64,000 nt of DNA from Ciona savignyi (GCA_000149265.1 CH003321.1:27539-91538), one strand, 5' to 3'; counted from the stretch's first letter, positions 26,650 through 38,370 are shown. The notes: generated by a model from the sequence alone, not told the origin. A program made the numbers and translations.

Positions 26650-29600
26650 TTAGACAATATTGCTTTGGTTTGAAGACGTTTTGTGAAATCTTCGAATAAC
26701 GTCAAAAATCAATAGATCAACTTTAGCTTTGTTTTTACTGTAGATGTTTAAAACAATTCCTGACAACACCAATGCACCTGCCCATAGATACCTGTGGAAA
26801 TAATATTTAAAACACTTTTCAACAATAAGTCGGATAAGAGAAAATGCGAATTGCCTTTTTATGTGGGTAAATGCAACTGAGTAACAAAAATAATAATAAT
26901 ACACAACAATATCTTCTCCATGGGTAATGTGCATTAAGGTTATCTAATGGTGGCTGGTTGAATACAGATATTACCCATGTTGCTGTAAATTAAATCTCGC
27001 TTTTTCAGGCCGGGTCATTATAATGAGTATCTATTGAGCAAGGAAAATATACTTACATTATCGAAAAAGGCTTGGTGAAAAACATAAATGAGAGAACCAT
27101 GGTCACAGCCTTCCTGCAGGTTGTTACAGTGACAGCCAACAAAGCACCAAATGTTCTTACAAGATGAAGCACAAACAGAATGCCAACATAGCCAGTGAAT
27201 GAAAATAAAAATAAAGCCAACAAAATCTTCATGTTCTGCATAAACAATCAATATCAATACATTTTAATCAAAATTTAAAATTTTGATACTAGTAGGCTAC
27301 TGGTAATGCAGTTATTAAATTTGTCTGGGTATAAAACTGATATATTTAATTTTTTATATATCCACAAAAAAAAACTATATTCAATTATGATTTAAACATG
27401 TACAGGTATATATACTAATAATCAATACTTATACGATTTCTATAAACTTTCGGTAAATACTGAATCTAGAGTTCTTATATACCAGTACTTACAGTGACCA
27501 TGAAAAGAAACACATTGAGGACACCACCGTACATTAAATGACCAATGAGCAAAATACAAAAGCCAATTCCGTACGAATAAAGGACAAGTTCTGCATTTGA
27601 CGTTTTGTAGTTTTTGAGAGTTAGTTCTTGCATATTACCTGAAGTTCATATTTAAAGGTGAAATATAATAAATATTATGTACTAATATGAGTTTTCATGT
27701 CATATACTGAGAGAGGGAAGCCTTGCATATGCAGTGCATCTAATACTTTGAATTCATATAAATAAATAGTATTAACTATGCCTGGTATAACATGATAAGA
27801 GGCATAACTCTTGAGTGTGTACCAAGTTAAGATAATCAGTCATTTAAACTTAAGTTTAATGTCTGTAACATGTCACTGGATTAGGCCTTATCACATGTAA
27901 GTCAACTACTATCTTATATGATAAGAAGTACATCCACATTGATGTTAGTAAAACCTAATCAATTATGGGAATGAGAATTTATTTTAGTGGCCATGCAGAA
28001 TAAAGCAAATATAGTCTTAAGTCATTTCAATGTGCAGCCTGTGAGTCACAGGCTGTGACTCTATTCCAGAGTTTGTAAGGTGGCAGCCATATTAGTAGAT
28101 TTTAAAGTATAGAAAATTATTCAAATTGGATGGGAATTTTAAGTGGTTAATCAAATTGTAAAAACATCGGATAACATTTAAAAAAACACAATACCTATGG
28201 CGGCATCGGAGCATAATGCAAGTGAAATGAGAAGAATTCCAGTTGGGTCAAAGTTTGGAGAAACTTTTTGATCGGTTAGAGTGAACATAATCAAGCCAAT
28301 TGTCATCATCAAACATGATATAAAGTCAAATACTGAGAACTTTTTGCCTGAAACATGATAAATTAAGTAAGTGCAGAAAATATTGTGTAACATACTAGAA
28401 ACATGACTGTAAACATAATATTATAACCTTATACATTTTTTCAGCAAATATTTGGTTTTATTAAACAGTTTTAGTACAATGAGTTTACATAACTTGATCT
28501 AAACAATACACACTATGGAATGAGCCATATATAGAAGTTCTTGTAAATGAAATCTAGTCATTTGATGTATCAGCTGAATGAATATACATGGTTTATTGAA
28601 CAGGATAATTATTGAACCAAACAATTCACCTTGAATTAGTATACCACCGATCATAACTGGTATAAGTTTGCTTGATTTAAATATAACTTGGGTTGGGTAG
28701 TTCAAATATCCAAGTGATGTGTTGGATAGACCCATGGTGCCAATGGTCAGAATAGCAATACCCAAGTACGTTACAAGTGGAACTCTAAACATAACAAAAA
28801 TTGTAAGAAATTGATTTGCGTTGTAAAAATGTTTAGCCTAAGTTTACCATCCATAGTAGCTACTGAACATGGAAAAATGTGGTTACGATATTTTAATTCA
28901 TTAAAAAAAGTATCAAAAATGAATAAATAAAAGAAAAATAAAATAGTTAAAGACCAATACTGTATGTTTTTATTACTTATTAAAAATATATATCATTTTT
29001 TTATGCATAAGACTATTTTTTATAAAAAACAAACACATAAGGTGCTTTAACATGATACTTAGCATCATAAAAAATTGTGCAGTATAGCAAATGTGTTTTG
29101 CTAATTAATTTTTTAACTTTTTTTGTAATTACCAGGTACTAACAATGAACCAGATATGTTCCTTCACGTAAAAGACATTCTCAATTAATTTTTAGAAGAC
29201 AAAAATGATGATTGGCTTTGCCTTTAACAGTTTTACTATTAATAATTTTTAGTTTAAATTAAAAAAAAAATAACATATTTGGTCAAACTAACCGATTTAA
29301 ATTACAAATTTGGATTCATATTTAAATATTTATATACTAAGAAACCAAAAATTCCAGCCAACAGTTAATTGTATTAATATGACTGTAGTAACACCTTCTT
29401 TTAGTATTCCCANNNNNNNNNNNNNNNNNNNNNNNNNNNNNNNNNNNNNNNNNNNNNNNNNNNNNNNNNNNNNNNNNNNNNNNNNNNNNNNNNNNNNNNN
29501 NNNNNNNNNNNNNNNNNNNNNNNNNNNNNNNNNNNNNNNNNNNNNNNNNNNNNNNNNNNNNNNNNNNNNNNNNNNNNNNNNNNNNNNNNNNNNNNNNNNN

Positions 29601-30334
29601 NNNNNNNNNNNNNNNNNNNNNNNNNNNNNNNNNNNNNNNNNNNNNNNNNNNNNNNNNNNNNNNNNNNNNNNNNNNNNNNNNNNNNNNNNNNNNNNNNNNN
29701 NNNNNNNNNNNNNNNNNNNNNNNNNNNNNNNNNNNNNNNNNNNNNNNNNNNNNNNNNNNNNNNNNNNNNNNNNNNNNNNNNNNNNNNNNNNNNNNNNNNN
29801 NNNNNNNNNNNNNNNNNNNNNNNNNNNNNNNNNNNNNNNNNNNNNNNNNNNNNNNNNNNNNNNNNNNNNNNNNNNNNNNNNNNNNNNNNNNNNNNNNNNN
29901 NNNNNNNNNNNNNNNNNNNNNNNNNTGCAAACTGCATAAGAGTAACGAACATTCCGTGTTGTTTAACTCCATCAATTCTGAACAAGTATTCCTTAAAAAA
30001 AACAACACGTTTTTAACAACTTTTATCAATCTAACTGGTAAGTAATTTATTATAACTGTGATATATTATATATAATTAATAAGCACTACTATTCTTAACA
30101 GTAAAAATAGCAACATGCTGATCAAGCGCACAAAATATAAGTAAAAATTCTCACCTGGCAGTAACCATACATTATAAACAGTACAAAGACGGTAACAATG
30201 CACACTGCAAGTTGAATTGAGTCGGGGAGTAAACTTAAGTTTAACCCACATACTCGGTTGTCTTCTGCAAGCTTACTTGTTTCGACTTCACGAGTTGGTG
30301 AAACTTGTCCAAGGTTGAGTTTTGTGTGTTTCAT
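26650..30334 (-). CDS. SLC35B3: Adenosine 3'-phospho 5'-phosphosulfate transporter 2 (PAPS transporter, SLC35 family)
   Basis: A Golgi nucleotide-sugar-type transporter that moves PAPS, the sulfate donor, into the lumen. Minus-strand exons from 5' to 3': 30155-30334, about 29926-29991 (runs into the N gap), 28630-28784, 28195-28347, 27493-27638, 27057-27235, 26650-26791 (stop TAA). The start is the first ATG, before a Lys/Asn-rich leader. Family-typical stretches are TIGTMGLSNTSLGYLNYPTQ, VIFKSSKLIPVMIGG, ILLISLALCSDAAIG, NAELVLYSYGIGF, FGALLAVTVTTCRKA and VLNIYSKNKAK. Phases agree across all visible junctions. About 25-30 residues corresponding to the third transmembrane region are missing, and most of that coding sequence probably lies in the unsequenced gap. 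SLC35B3 is preferred over SLC35B2 by the closer match I recall; that choice is less certain than the family. Confidence 0.9.
29413..29925. other. Assembly gap (run of N)
   Basis: About 513 unknown bases inside the SLC35B3 gene. Coding sequence enters the gap from the 29991 side (…VTLMQFA) and resumes in the exon ending at 28784, so part of one exon, and perhaps another whole exon, is hidden here. Confidence 0.98.
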
Positions 30335-31295
30335 ATTGGGGTTAAGTTTAATTACCTACAAATATTTTAAACTGACTTATTCCCTAACCCCAACACCAAA
30401 CCTGTTTTAATTAAATGATACCATACTTGTAACCTTCATATAATTGGCTTATATTTACAACTAAAACAGAGAAAAATGATGTTTAATTTAACAGGGAGAA
30501 CCTTCCAATTGTTTTCACAGTTGATTAGCTCAAGAGGATATACTGAAACATATAACAATTGATTTAAATGAATGCATATGTCATTTATATCCTGTCTGGC
30601 ATTTCACACAATCTAACTCATACAGAGTGTGCAGCTGAACAATTTAATACTTTATATGCTGAGCAACAGACCAAAAAGCTCTAAGACACTAAGGTCCACT
30701 TCCATTGAACAAGATCTAATTCCAACAAGCCGGTTCAAGGGTATCAATTACAGAATCCTTACCATTTTTATTATAATAATCAATTACGGGCGTGACCTCG
30801 AGTATTGTATCTGCTAGCTTTACCACATAAGATGGCTTAATAGCTTAATGATACCAGTAAAATTGCCACCGATGTTATTCGAACCTTTGACATCAGGCTA
30901 TGCATGCGCAACGCTCTGCCAGATTAAACCAATACATTATGGTAAATATAGAAAGGGCAAACCTGCTTGTATATTAAACACACTGCTAAAGTTCCGTACT
31001 TTAGGCACAGCTTTCAAGATAAACTTGGATATTTACTAAAAATATTTAAATAAACCTACGAATACCAGTTTTTTTACACCTGGTACACCCAAGTATTCAG
31101 TCATCTTCTGTAGCCTAAGGCATGCTGCCGTAATAGTCGTAAATACTATTATAATGTTCAAATAGGTTTATGCCCACGAAATGTATTACAAAAATTTTTT
31201 TTTTTATTAAATCATAGTTATAAAACCCTCCCTCCAGCTTAACGCAGCAAAAATCCCTTTCTATTGATTTTATCTTCTTAACCACCACTGCTCAC

Positions 31296-31518
31296 CGGGT
31301 GCCTCTAAATACTACAGGACCGCTTGGATCACTTAGATTGCTATGGAAAGTAATTCTAACCCTGTCTCAAAAACTAATCTCAACCCCAGAACTAACTTTA
31401 ACCCTAACCCTAACATTAATAATATAATGGCTTTTGTAATTACGAAGTATAGTAAGCGATCCAAGCGATTCAAGCGCTTCATGCGATCCAAGAGGTCCTG
31501 TAGCATTTAGAAGTACCG
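31296..31518. mobile_element. MITE with ~36-bp inverted ends and perfect 8-bp target duplication
   Basis: A 223-bp element. The left end begins CGGGTGCCTCTAAATACTAC and the right end, read in reverse, begins CGGTACTTCTAAATGCTAC. Both continue into ACAGGACC(G/T)CTTGGATC. The 8-bp direct repeat CTGCTCAC flanks it exactly (31288-31295 and 31519-31526). An 8-bp duplication points to the hAT superfamily, although the CGG terminus is not the usual one. The interior has no ORF and includes a telomere-like ACCCTAACCCTAAC (31401-31414). Confidence 0.82.
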
Positions 31519-31808
31519 CTGCTCACTAACAACGTTTATTTCCAATGTTTACATTTCCCATGTTGGGTGCCGTCATGCGTGACTGACCACGTGTAACTAT
31601 GGTATTCACCTAATAGAAAACCAATCCCCGAACCATCAGAGAAAAATATCCGTGGAACGGTCGTCTTGAGCCGAATGATCAGACCTACCGATTCATTAAT
31701 AGAATTTCGCAAAAAATAGCGACTAACGAGCCAGTAGCGATTTGTAACTTAACCTGTGAAAGAGCTAGTGGTTGTGTGGCGGAAGAACAGCGAGCGCGTG
31801 GAGCGCGA

Positions 31809-31845
31809 CAGGATAGGATATGCTAAGATATTGATAATTATCCCC
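31809..31845 (+). repeat. Fragment of GGATAGGATAT repeat family
   Basis: GGATAGGATAT followed by a diverged 'TATCCCCGTAA' block resembling the start of the copy at 58774. Short and degenerate. Confidence 0.35.
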
Positions 31846-31955
31846 GTAATCTCAACCACCAGACTAACCGCCGGTCAGACATACAATCGACCAATTTAAA
31901 CAGGAACCGATTGACGTGCATATAACGGGTCACGAATACAAAACCAGCCGGTACA

Positions 31956-31974
31956 CCCCCCCCCCCCCCCCCCC
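31956..31974. repeat. Poly-C tract (19 C)
   Basis: A mononucleotide run of C followed by GCGCGC. Tract length may be inaccurate in the assembly. Confidence 0.85.
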
Positions 31975-32595
31975 GCGCGCTAAAATTTTAAGTTATACGT
32001 TTTTTTTTTCGAAAAAGTAGAAGAACAAGAGCAATGTTTGTGTGGGTACGCAATAACCACAGTCGAATTTTAAAACCGGATGGTCCATGGAGGAGGGCTT
32101 GGAGAGGCCTGTACAAAATAGTTGACAAGTGTAGAAAACATAAACGGAAAATGTGGTTTATTTTTTTAAGTACAGCTTACATCCGGAATAATATAAACCA
32201 CGACAGAACTTATATTACAGAAAACACAAGTAACACTCGTATAACGGCATTGAAATTTAAACGTGTCAGACTGGGCATTTCGAAACACGTGTAGCAAAAA
32301 TATCGACCAGTTAGCTGATATTCGAGCACGACAGACGGTCCAGCCAATAAGGCAGCAAAATTTTAAGATATCTCATTTTTTAACCAAGAAAAGTTTTGAA
32401 CGATGGATTTATAATCGTTAGCCTACACATTAATGGATATATATGTCGGATTTATAATGAATTCTGTATATGAATCGGTTAAACATTTGACCATGTAACA
32501 TTTCCACTCCCTTTATAAATCGGTCAAACATTTGACGATATAACAGTTCCATTACATGACACCCCTGAACGGCAGGGTTTCTGAAAATGGTGGCA

Positions 32596-33804
32596 TTACA
32601 TTAGGCTCAGCATTTCTCGGGTGTTCTGCCGTAACCTTCTGCACTCTATGTAGTCACTAACATAATGAGCTCTGACCACCGTTTGTTCGGCAAAGTTTGG
32701 CTGCCCAGAAGGCGTTGGGATATGCTCCGATTTTAAAGCTTCAAAGAACGCCACGAGGCCTGTAACATCGCTGATGGCCGTAACATCGCCACCAGGTTTA
32801 TCGTTCTCACAACAACTGCAGCGAAACGATTCGGGGTTTTCTCTGACAAAAGGACCCAGAGGAAATGTGTTGTAGGAACCTGGTGCGTTGACGGGGTGGT
32901 GTGCGTAAAACACTGTGTCGTTTGTAAAGTAGTAGTTCTGAGTAACCTGTGCAACAAGAAAAGTATCTTATTCTGGAAACTTAACACAGCGAAATGATCG
33001 TGTTTATAAGCTGACACAGTAAAATACATACAGTTTAACTGATTCGTTAGACATGCCTGGAGCTGCATGAGTATTTAGGTCCTCCTTTTAGAACACGTCC
33101 TCTATACTAATGGAAATAATAACATACCCGAAAACAGCCAAGCCAACATGGCTCCTATTGGCATAATATGGAATGGATTGCATAGAAAGCATCGAGGATG
33201 ATGTGGGAATTAAAGCCGTTTCACGCAGGCCACAGGAAACCGGGAAGGGCTTGTCCATATGGGCAGTAAAGATTTTTTTAATTAATTTGGTATAATGCCC
33301 ATAAAAATACACAAAAAGCGAAATTCACTATACACAGTTATACCATTTGTTTACCTTTGCTGCATTCTTTTCTATATAGTATGTAGCTCCAAAAGAAAAG
33401 ATTGCTGTCTTGTTATAAATGTCCGCCACGTCTCCCGCATTGCACTGGAAGCTGCGAAACGCTTGTGCCACACATTTTGCTCCATGACTGTGAGCCAGCA
33501 CCACCGCATGGATCTTGTCGCATGTACACTTTTCAATTGCGTTTATAACTTCTTTTTGAATCTGAGAAATGACTTCACCAGAGGCAGGCAGTGTTTCAAG
33601 AAGTGGTCGAGGACGTAAGGCATCCCATGTTTCGCTGGTATTTTCAATGCGCTTGAATTGAGGCTCTGTAACATTAAACCATTCTAAAAATCTTTTATAA
33701 GCTGCATCGAAATGTCCCGCCTGACTCGGATCAGTGGAATTGGTTTGATATCCAGTCACATAAATGACGGTCTTCTTGCAACAAACCTCGTTGTTTAATT
33801 CCAT
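32596..33804 (-). CDS. Uncharacterised alpha/beta-hydrolase-like protein, two exons
   Basis: I do not recognise the family. Exons 33355-33804 and 32596-32946 join in phase 0 (450 + 351 nt, 266 residues, stop TAA), with a GT donor and a TTGTTGCACAG acceptor. The start ATG at 33802-33804 opens the long ORF; there is no signal peptide. The protein begins with charged residues and then a hydrophobic strand (TVIYVTGYQTN), followed much later by VVLAHSHGAKC, which resembles a hydrolase nucleophile elbow (small-X-Ser-X-Gly) with Ser in the middle. Later FTNDTVFYAHHP and VRAHYVSDY could supply the acid and the His. This suggests a cytosolic esterase/lipase-like fold, but that is inference from one motif. 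The second exon has a CSCC cluster. It is divergent from SLC35B3 and shares no visible promoter with its neighbours. Confidence 0.6.
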
Positions 33805-34779
33805 TTGGATGCGTTTACAGTTAGAATATTGTATACCAAGCCTTTCTTATCGTGCTACGTAGATTACACTGTTAATGGACTGTATTAATATAGCTGCTTG
33901 CTATTATAGGTAGCGCCATGCAACCTTTGGTAAAATCGAATTTGGCTGGTTGTTTCCGAATAAAACATTTACCTTAAAAGCCTAACAGAGTAAATAATGC
34001 GAATAAACTTAATGCTTTCGATTGTATTATGTCGTAAAAACCTTTCTTATCTTACACAGTTGTTAATCGGGCTGTGTCTGGAACAGTTGTGTCAGGGTAT
34101 TGCTACCATAAGAAATCGTTTAACAAAGAAATTTGACAATGAAATTCCACGCTGGGCAGACTAAAAGGTGAAAGAAGATACAAAATCAACAGTTGAGTTT
34201 TGTAATTATACAGCAAGTCTTTTGTTTGGGCTTTCTTAGTAACACTAATTGGTATCAAATTACAGATTTGAATGTATAGGTTTTAAAGATACTGTAATCA
34301 TCAAACTTATTTTTTTCTATAATTTGATGATACTCGTGTAGAATAATTTTTTGTAAGCACTGCTTGCTAAATATGATACAACCTACTCGGCGGGGTTCGA
34401 AACTATATACCCGGGCATTCACCGAGAGGTAACTGACCTCAGAGGATGAACAGGTCAAACAAGAACTAACACAATGTCTCTAATATGTACCACACATTAC
34501 AATAACCCAACAGCGGTCCTGTATAAAATACGACAGATGTTAATGTCCGTGTTATAACCACTTTTCTATTTTCACCTAGTTATACGGATATATATCGTAA
34601 ATCACAATCTGTATGCTATATGTTAAGCAAGCAGGATAATCGCAATTGGTATATTTATACACCAAATCACCGACAAATGTGGCGTGCTTGGCCAGATTCG
34701 TAGCCTCTCCAATAAAATGGTGTGTTTAGATGTTACCTTTTGCACATTTAAGTAATAGGAGAGAATATTCATATTTTTG

Positions 34780-35120
34780 TCCCGTCGATTGGAGAAAGGT
34801 AAGTGGCGTTACAACACGCGCATTCTTTTTATTACCTCGCGACCAACATTGGGATAACGAAGCTATTAATAGTCTAATTGTGTGTGATAGAGACGTTTCT
34901 TCAATTTTGGTAGAGCCGAATAACACTAGATCCAACATGATCCGCTCAATCATTGCCCAAGGGCACAACTGACATGCGCAGTTGCGATCTACGACTGAAA
35001 GGCGGAGCACTAACCCACCAAGCGACTAGTAGCGACTCGCTATCGGTCAGTTGCGATACCATACGGCTGAAAGGCGAAGCACCAACACACCAAACTATTC
35101 GGTCGGACTACCAGTTTTTG
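34780..35120 (+). repeat. Dispersed repeat body, diverged copy
   Basis: Shares TTCTTCAATTTTGGTAGA, CATTGCCCAAGGGCACAAC and two copies of a CTGAAAGGCG-AGCAC-AACCCACC end block with the family at 18676-18960. The doubled end block (about 34995-35025 and 35068-35095) suggests a local duplication. Confidence 0.55.
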
Positions 35121-35214
35121 ACATTGAGAGTTGACGCCTCAGAAAAAGAAAATGTATAAAACATTCTAATTTAAATAAACACAACTAACAAGAAAATACC
35201 ATTTTAATTTTCCT

Positions 35215-35248
35215 TTTATTTACATGAAATAAAAGCCATATATTTATT
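35215..35248 (-). terminator. Two poly(A) signals (AATAAA) for the small membrane protein gene
   Basis: On the minus strand AATAAA occurs at 35243-35248 and again at 35215-35220, 13 and 41 bases beyond the TAA stop at 35261-35263. Confidence 0.55.
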
Positions 35249-35260
35249 AAAAATGATTAG

Positions 35261-36240
35261 TTAATGTTCTCCAGCGCGCACTGTTGGAACATTTGCGTAA
35301 AAATTGATACCAGCAGGTGGCATGTTTTTAAAGTTTTTCGGTATCCAGTTGGGTTGGTAATCTCTTGACGAACATGATCCTGAAAAACGAAGCTTTAGAA
35401 AAACGGAATCTAAACATTTCGGTGGAATTAGAAACCCACGATTTAAAAACTAAAATAATGTGTGATACAAATGTATCGTAGCCGAAGGTGCACGCTTAAC
35501 TATATTATACTACACTGGCTTTACCATTACGACTGACCAGTGCGGACTACTGTGGGAACAACAATAAGCACATATCCCTTTCTGACAACAAGCCTATAGT
35601 GTACATAAACTACCTTTCGATGTTGAATTGCTGGATAGATCAAGATTTGATGAATAGGAGGTTTGTGTTCCTGAGATTGTCGACACAGGTGAGCTGCTAT
35701 TTGTACTTCTGTAACTTTGCTGCCATGTCGTTGGTTTGTATCCAGTTTTAACCGGTATAAGCTTGTTTGGTGATCGATTTAGATTATGTCGGGCTGCCAT
35801 TATTGCCGCTGCGTTGCCTGCGAAATACCTAGTTGGTGGAAGATACATCGTCTGTATCGGGGACCGCTGTATATTATGACTCTGCCCAGTTTCTGCATTG
35901 TGAAGGCTTTTCCTACCAGTTTCAGTTGATTCGGGTGTGTTTTTATCACTTTTCCCTCGCGTGAACACTTTTGCACTGCATGCGGAAAGGATAAAAGCAA
36001 GCAAAATACTTCCAATTAGAAGACCGACTAAAACGGGCGTGTTAACCTCCATTACGGGAGTCACAACCTTTAAAGAATCAATGTCAATTTAACCACTTTT
36101 CAGTGGCGAAAATTATGTAAATCTGAAAATAAAACAACTCTTACGTTAGATCTATATAATAGGCCAACAGTGGTTATCACTTGGAAATGGCGATTACTTG
36201 TGGCCTGCAGAATTACAAACACGTCTAACCGTAAAAGCAT
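35261..36240 (-). CDS. Uncharacterised 222-residue single-pass membrane protein, three exons
   Basis: I do not recognise it. Minus-strand exons 36145-36240, 35614-36067 and 35261-35379 join in consistent phases (96 + 454 + 119 = 669 nt, 222 residues plus stop). All junctions have GT and AG, with AACGTAAGA, AAGGTAGTT and TTTTTCAG signals. The start is the ATG at 36238-36240, the first in the open frame of exon 1. Residues ~1-35 are short and mildly hydrophobic at the start (MLLRLDVFVILQ); residues ~44-62 form one strong transmembrane helix (VLVGLLIGSILLAFILSAC); the rest is a Ser/Thr/Asn-rich tail with basic patches (FTRGKSDK) and proline motifs. The tail ends NVPTVRAGEH. Type III or signal-anchored topology is a guess. 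AATAAA follows the stop at once. A further 5' exon cannot be excluded. Confidence 0.55.
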
Positions 36241-38370
36241 CACACGCTAACAGCTTCGGAGACTCAGCTGAGCTTAAGGTATTCTATGTTATAACAAATT
36301 ATGACAGAAAGTAAAAATTATAAACCCCCTTGGTTTACCCATTCACGGGGATAAAGATAAATATCCTATCCTATCCTATTCTACATTTCGAATAGCCTAC
36401 CTTTGTTTTGAAAACAACAAAAATAGTGCTAATAAAATATTCACATCAGTTTTAATCACGGTTAGTAAACCAACGTTTAAATCTACTGCAATATGTGTAT
36501 CAAATTCGAATATGCGATAGACAGTAAAATAAACTATGTGCTTCCATAAAATACTAGGATTAAAGGCGGCGTTTGTTACCGTAATTGTAAGCATTATTGT
36601 GTTGTTTTAACGATTAAATCTTTGTTCGACATGTTTTGGTCATGATTTCTTTTGTTTTTCCGTTTCATTTAAAATAGCCAATGATATTCAGAACTAATTT
36701 GTCGTAAAAATATTAATTAAAGCTGGATATATCTTTAATTTTCAGGAAATGTATTGTCCTCCTAGAATACAAAAATTGGAATTCAGGCTAAAACGATCTA
36801 ATTATATTTTTTACAACAGAATTATTTTGGAAAATTTGTCAGTTTTACTTCAGCATTATATATCTCATAACGCACGGATTTTTGCACGCGTAAAATCTTT
36901 TTTATTTTGTTTTAACCGTTTACGGTGTTTGTTACGCGTATATTCGCATGGAAAAAGATACGTTCGCCACTTGCATATTGCAACAGTCCGATTATTTCAA
37001 TAGTATATATAATACACAAACGAATTTTGGGAGTAAAATCGAATCACTCTATACAATGCACTCGAGCTATCTTGTAAACTATAAACCTATCTGTGTATAA
37101 ATATAGAGCTGCCTTTACTTTGAGCCAATAGATCCGACATATCATAATGCTATCTTTTTACTCTATATTATTACTATGTGAAATGTGGGCCTTCCAAATC
37201 ACTGTGATCAGAGCCATCTATACTTTTAGTTGTACGAGATACCAGCAGGAAACTGTTCTTTCTTATCGTTTTTCCTTTGTCTATTCACTCGCCATTCCAC
37301 TGCTGTATGTCATCGTAAACTCTATAATTGAAGTAATTATAGGTCGCGCCCTTCGCTAGCAGCATGCTGCCATATTTTTGTACCACAAAGCAGATTATGA
37401 CATAAAAACGTCAAAATCGGTCAACGCCTCCGACTAGAATGCATTGATCTACCTTTTCATCGAGCTTTCTACGAAGCAATTAGCAATAGTAAAAGCAATA
37501 CAGGGCAAGTCCACGTGTGCTGTAAACAATGTTCTATATACCGAGGAAAACTATTTGAACTAAAATCCCTAATCCGTTTGTATTATAAACAATAGCTGAA
37601 AATATACTCAAACAATCTGAAACCGGGTTTTTTACGACACGAATGCTTCTGTACAAAGCCCCTCCCCTTGCGCATATATCGCACAAATGTGAGCAACACT
37701 AAAAAAAGGGAAAAATATTCACTTAAACTATGAAAAACTTACACTAACCATGCCCCAAATACATCTTAACCCCCAAAATTAACGATAACGTCCTAAACAT
37801 TTTAGTGTTCAGTTTTCAGTTCCCCTCTCAGTTTAGTTCCCCCTCCACACATGATAATAAATCTTCTGGCATATAACGACAAAGCCATTTCCCTTTTGAA
37901 GACATTAAAAAAACGTTAGAATAAGGAAATGTATTTCGTGTACTTAACAAATACAGAACTTCGCGTGCAGTTGCAGCGCAGCGGATTAAGCAGTAAAAAA
38001 GTAATCTTGTCCGGACACATAAATAATACGATTCAATTGATTCGTCTTTTATAGAGCTAAGAAGTGATTTATGACGTCATAAATCGCGCGACGTCAAAGA
38101 AATAACTGGGAAGCCAGTGATATTTTTAGGAAATCCTTGAGAAAAATTAAAAAAGTCGTTTAACATACGGTCGGTTGACGTTAATTTCACACCGATGGAG
38201 CAGCGGTAAAAGGCGATAAACGAAGCACCACGCATGGGTAGCAGTACAAATTGGCAGGAAAAGTACGAAAGGAGAATACTGATGAACAAAATATGAAACG
38301 AAATGACACGCAGTACCCGATGTTGGATTCTAGAAAAAGACAATGCAAACGGAGTTAAATTGATTGTGAA
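36241..38370. other. Intergenic region and probable APC 3' UTR
   Basis: No supported gene. It contains an inverted fragment of the dispersed repeat (36335-36382) and a 70-codon ORF at 37147-37359 preceded by TATAAATA (see findings). APC transcription must end somewhere in this stretch, but no AATAAA was found close to its stop on the minus strand. Confidence 0.5.
36335..36382 (-). repeat. Fragment of GGATAGGATATTTATC repeat family, inverted
   Basis: The minus strand reads GGATAGGATAGGATATTTAT, then TTTATCCCCGTGAATGGG and AACCAAGGGGGTT, matching the start of the copy at 58774-58978 in reverse orientation. Confidence 0.6.

Larger units (their letters stand above)
30335..32595. other. Intergenic region between SLC35B3 and the hydrolase-like gene
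   Basis: This 2.2-kb stretch holds no exon I can support. It should contain the SLC35B3 promoter. Visible landmarks are the MITE at 31296-31518, a repeat-family fragment at 31809-31845 and a 19-base C run at 31956-31974 followed by GCGCGC. Confidence 0.6.
33805..35260. other. Intergenic region with SINE-like repeats
   Basis: No supported exon. Contains the 5' flank of the hydrolase-like gene and a diverged copy of the dispersed repeat family (34780-35120). A B-box-like GGTTCGAAACT at 34392-34402 has no matching A box. Confidence 0.5.

Noticed and set aside
29310-30029. Long open frames running across the N gap
   Set aside because: They are open only because N has no stops; real coding there is limited to the SLC35B3 exon ending near 29991.
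31401-31414. ACCCTAACCCTAAC as an interstitial telomere
   Set aside because: Only two to three units and located inside the MITE; better explained as part of that element.
32034-32294. 86-codon plus-strand ORF rich in basic residues
   Set aside because: It follows a poly-C/GCGCGC tract, has no recognised domain, no splice context and no upstream or downstream signals; probably chance.
34392-34402. B-box-like GGTTCGAAACT suggesting a tRNA gene
   Set aside because: No A box or cloverleaf could be formed around it.
36749-37003. 84-codon plus-strand ORF, basic and aromatic
   Set aside because: No family resemblance, no signal peptide and no promoter-like element; it sits in AT-rich spacer.
38077-38343. 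88-codon minus-strand ORF just beyond the APC stop
   Set aside because: It lies where the APC 3' UTR is expected and is out of frame with APC; no domain seen.
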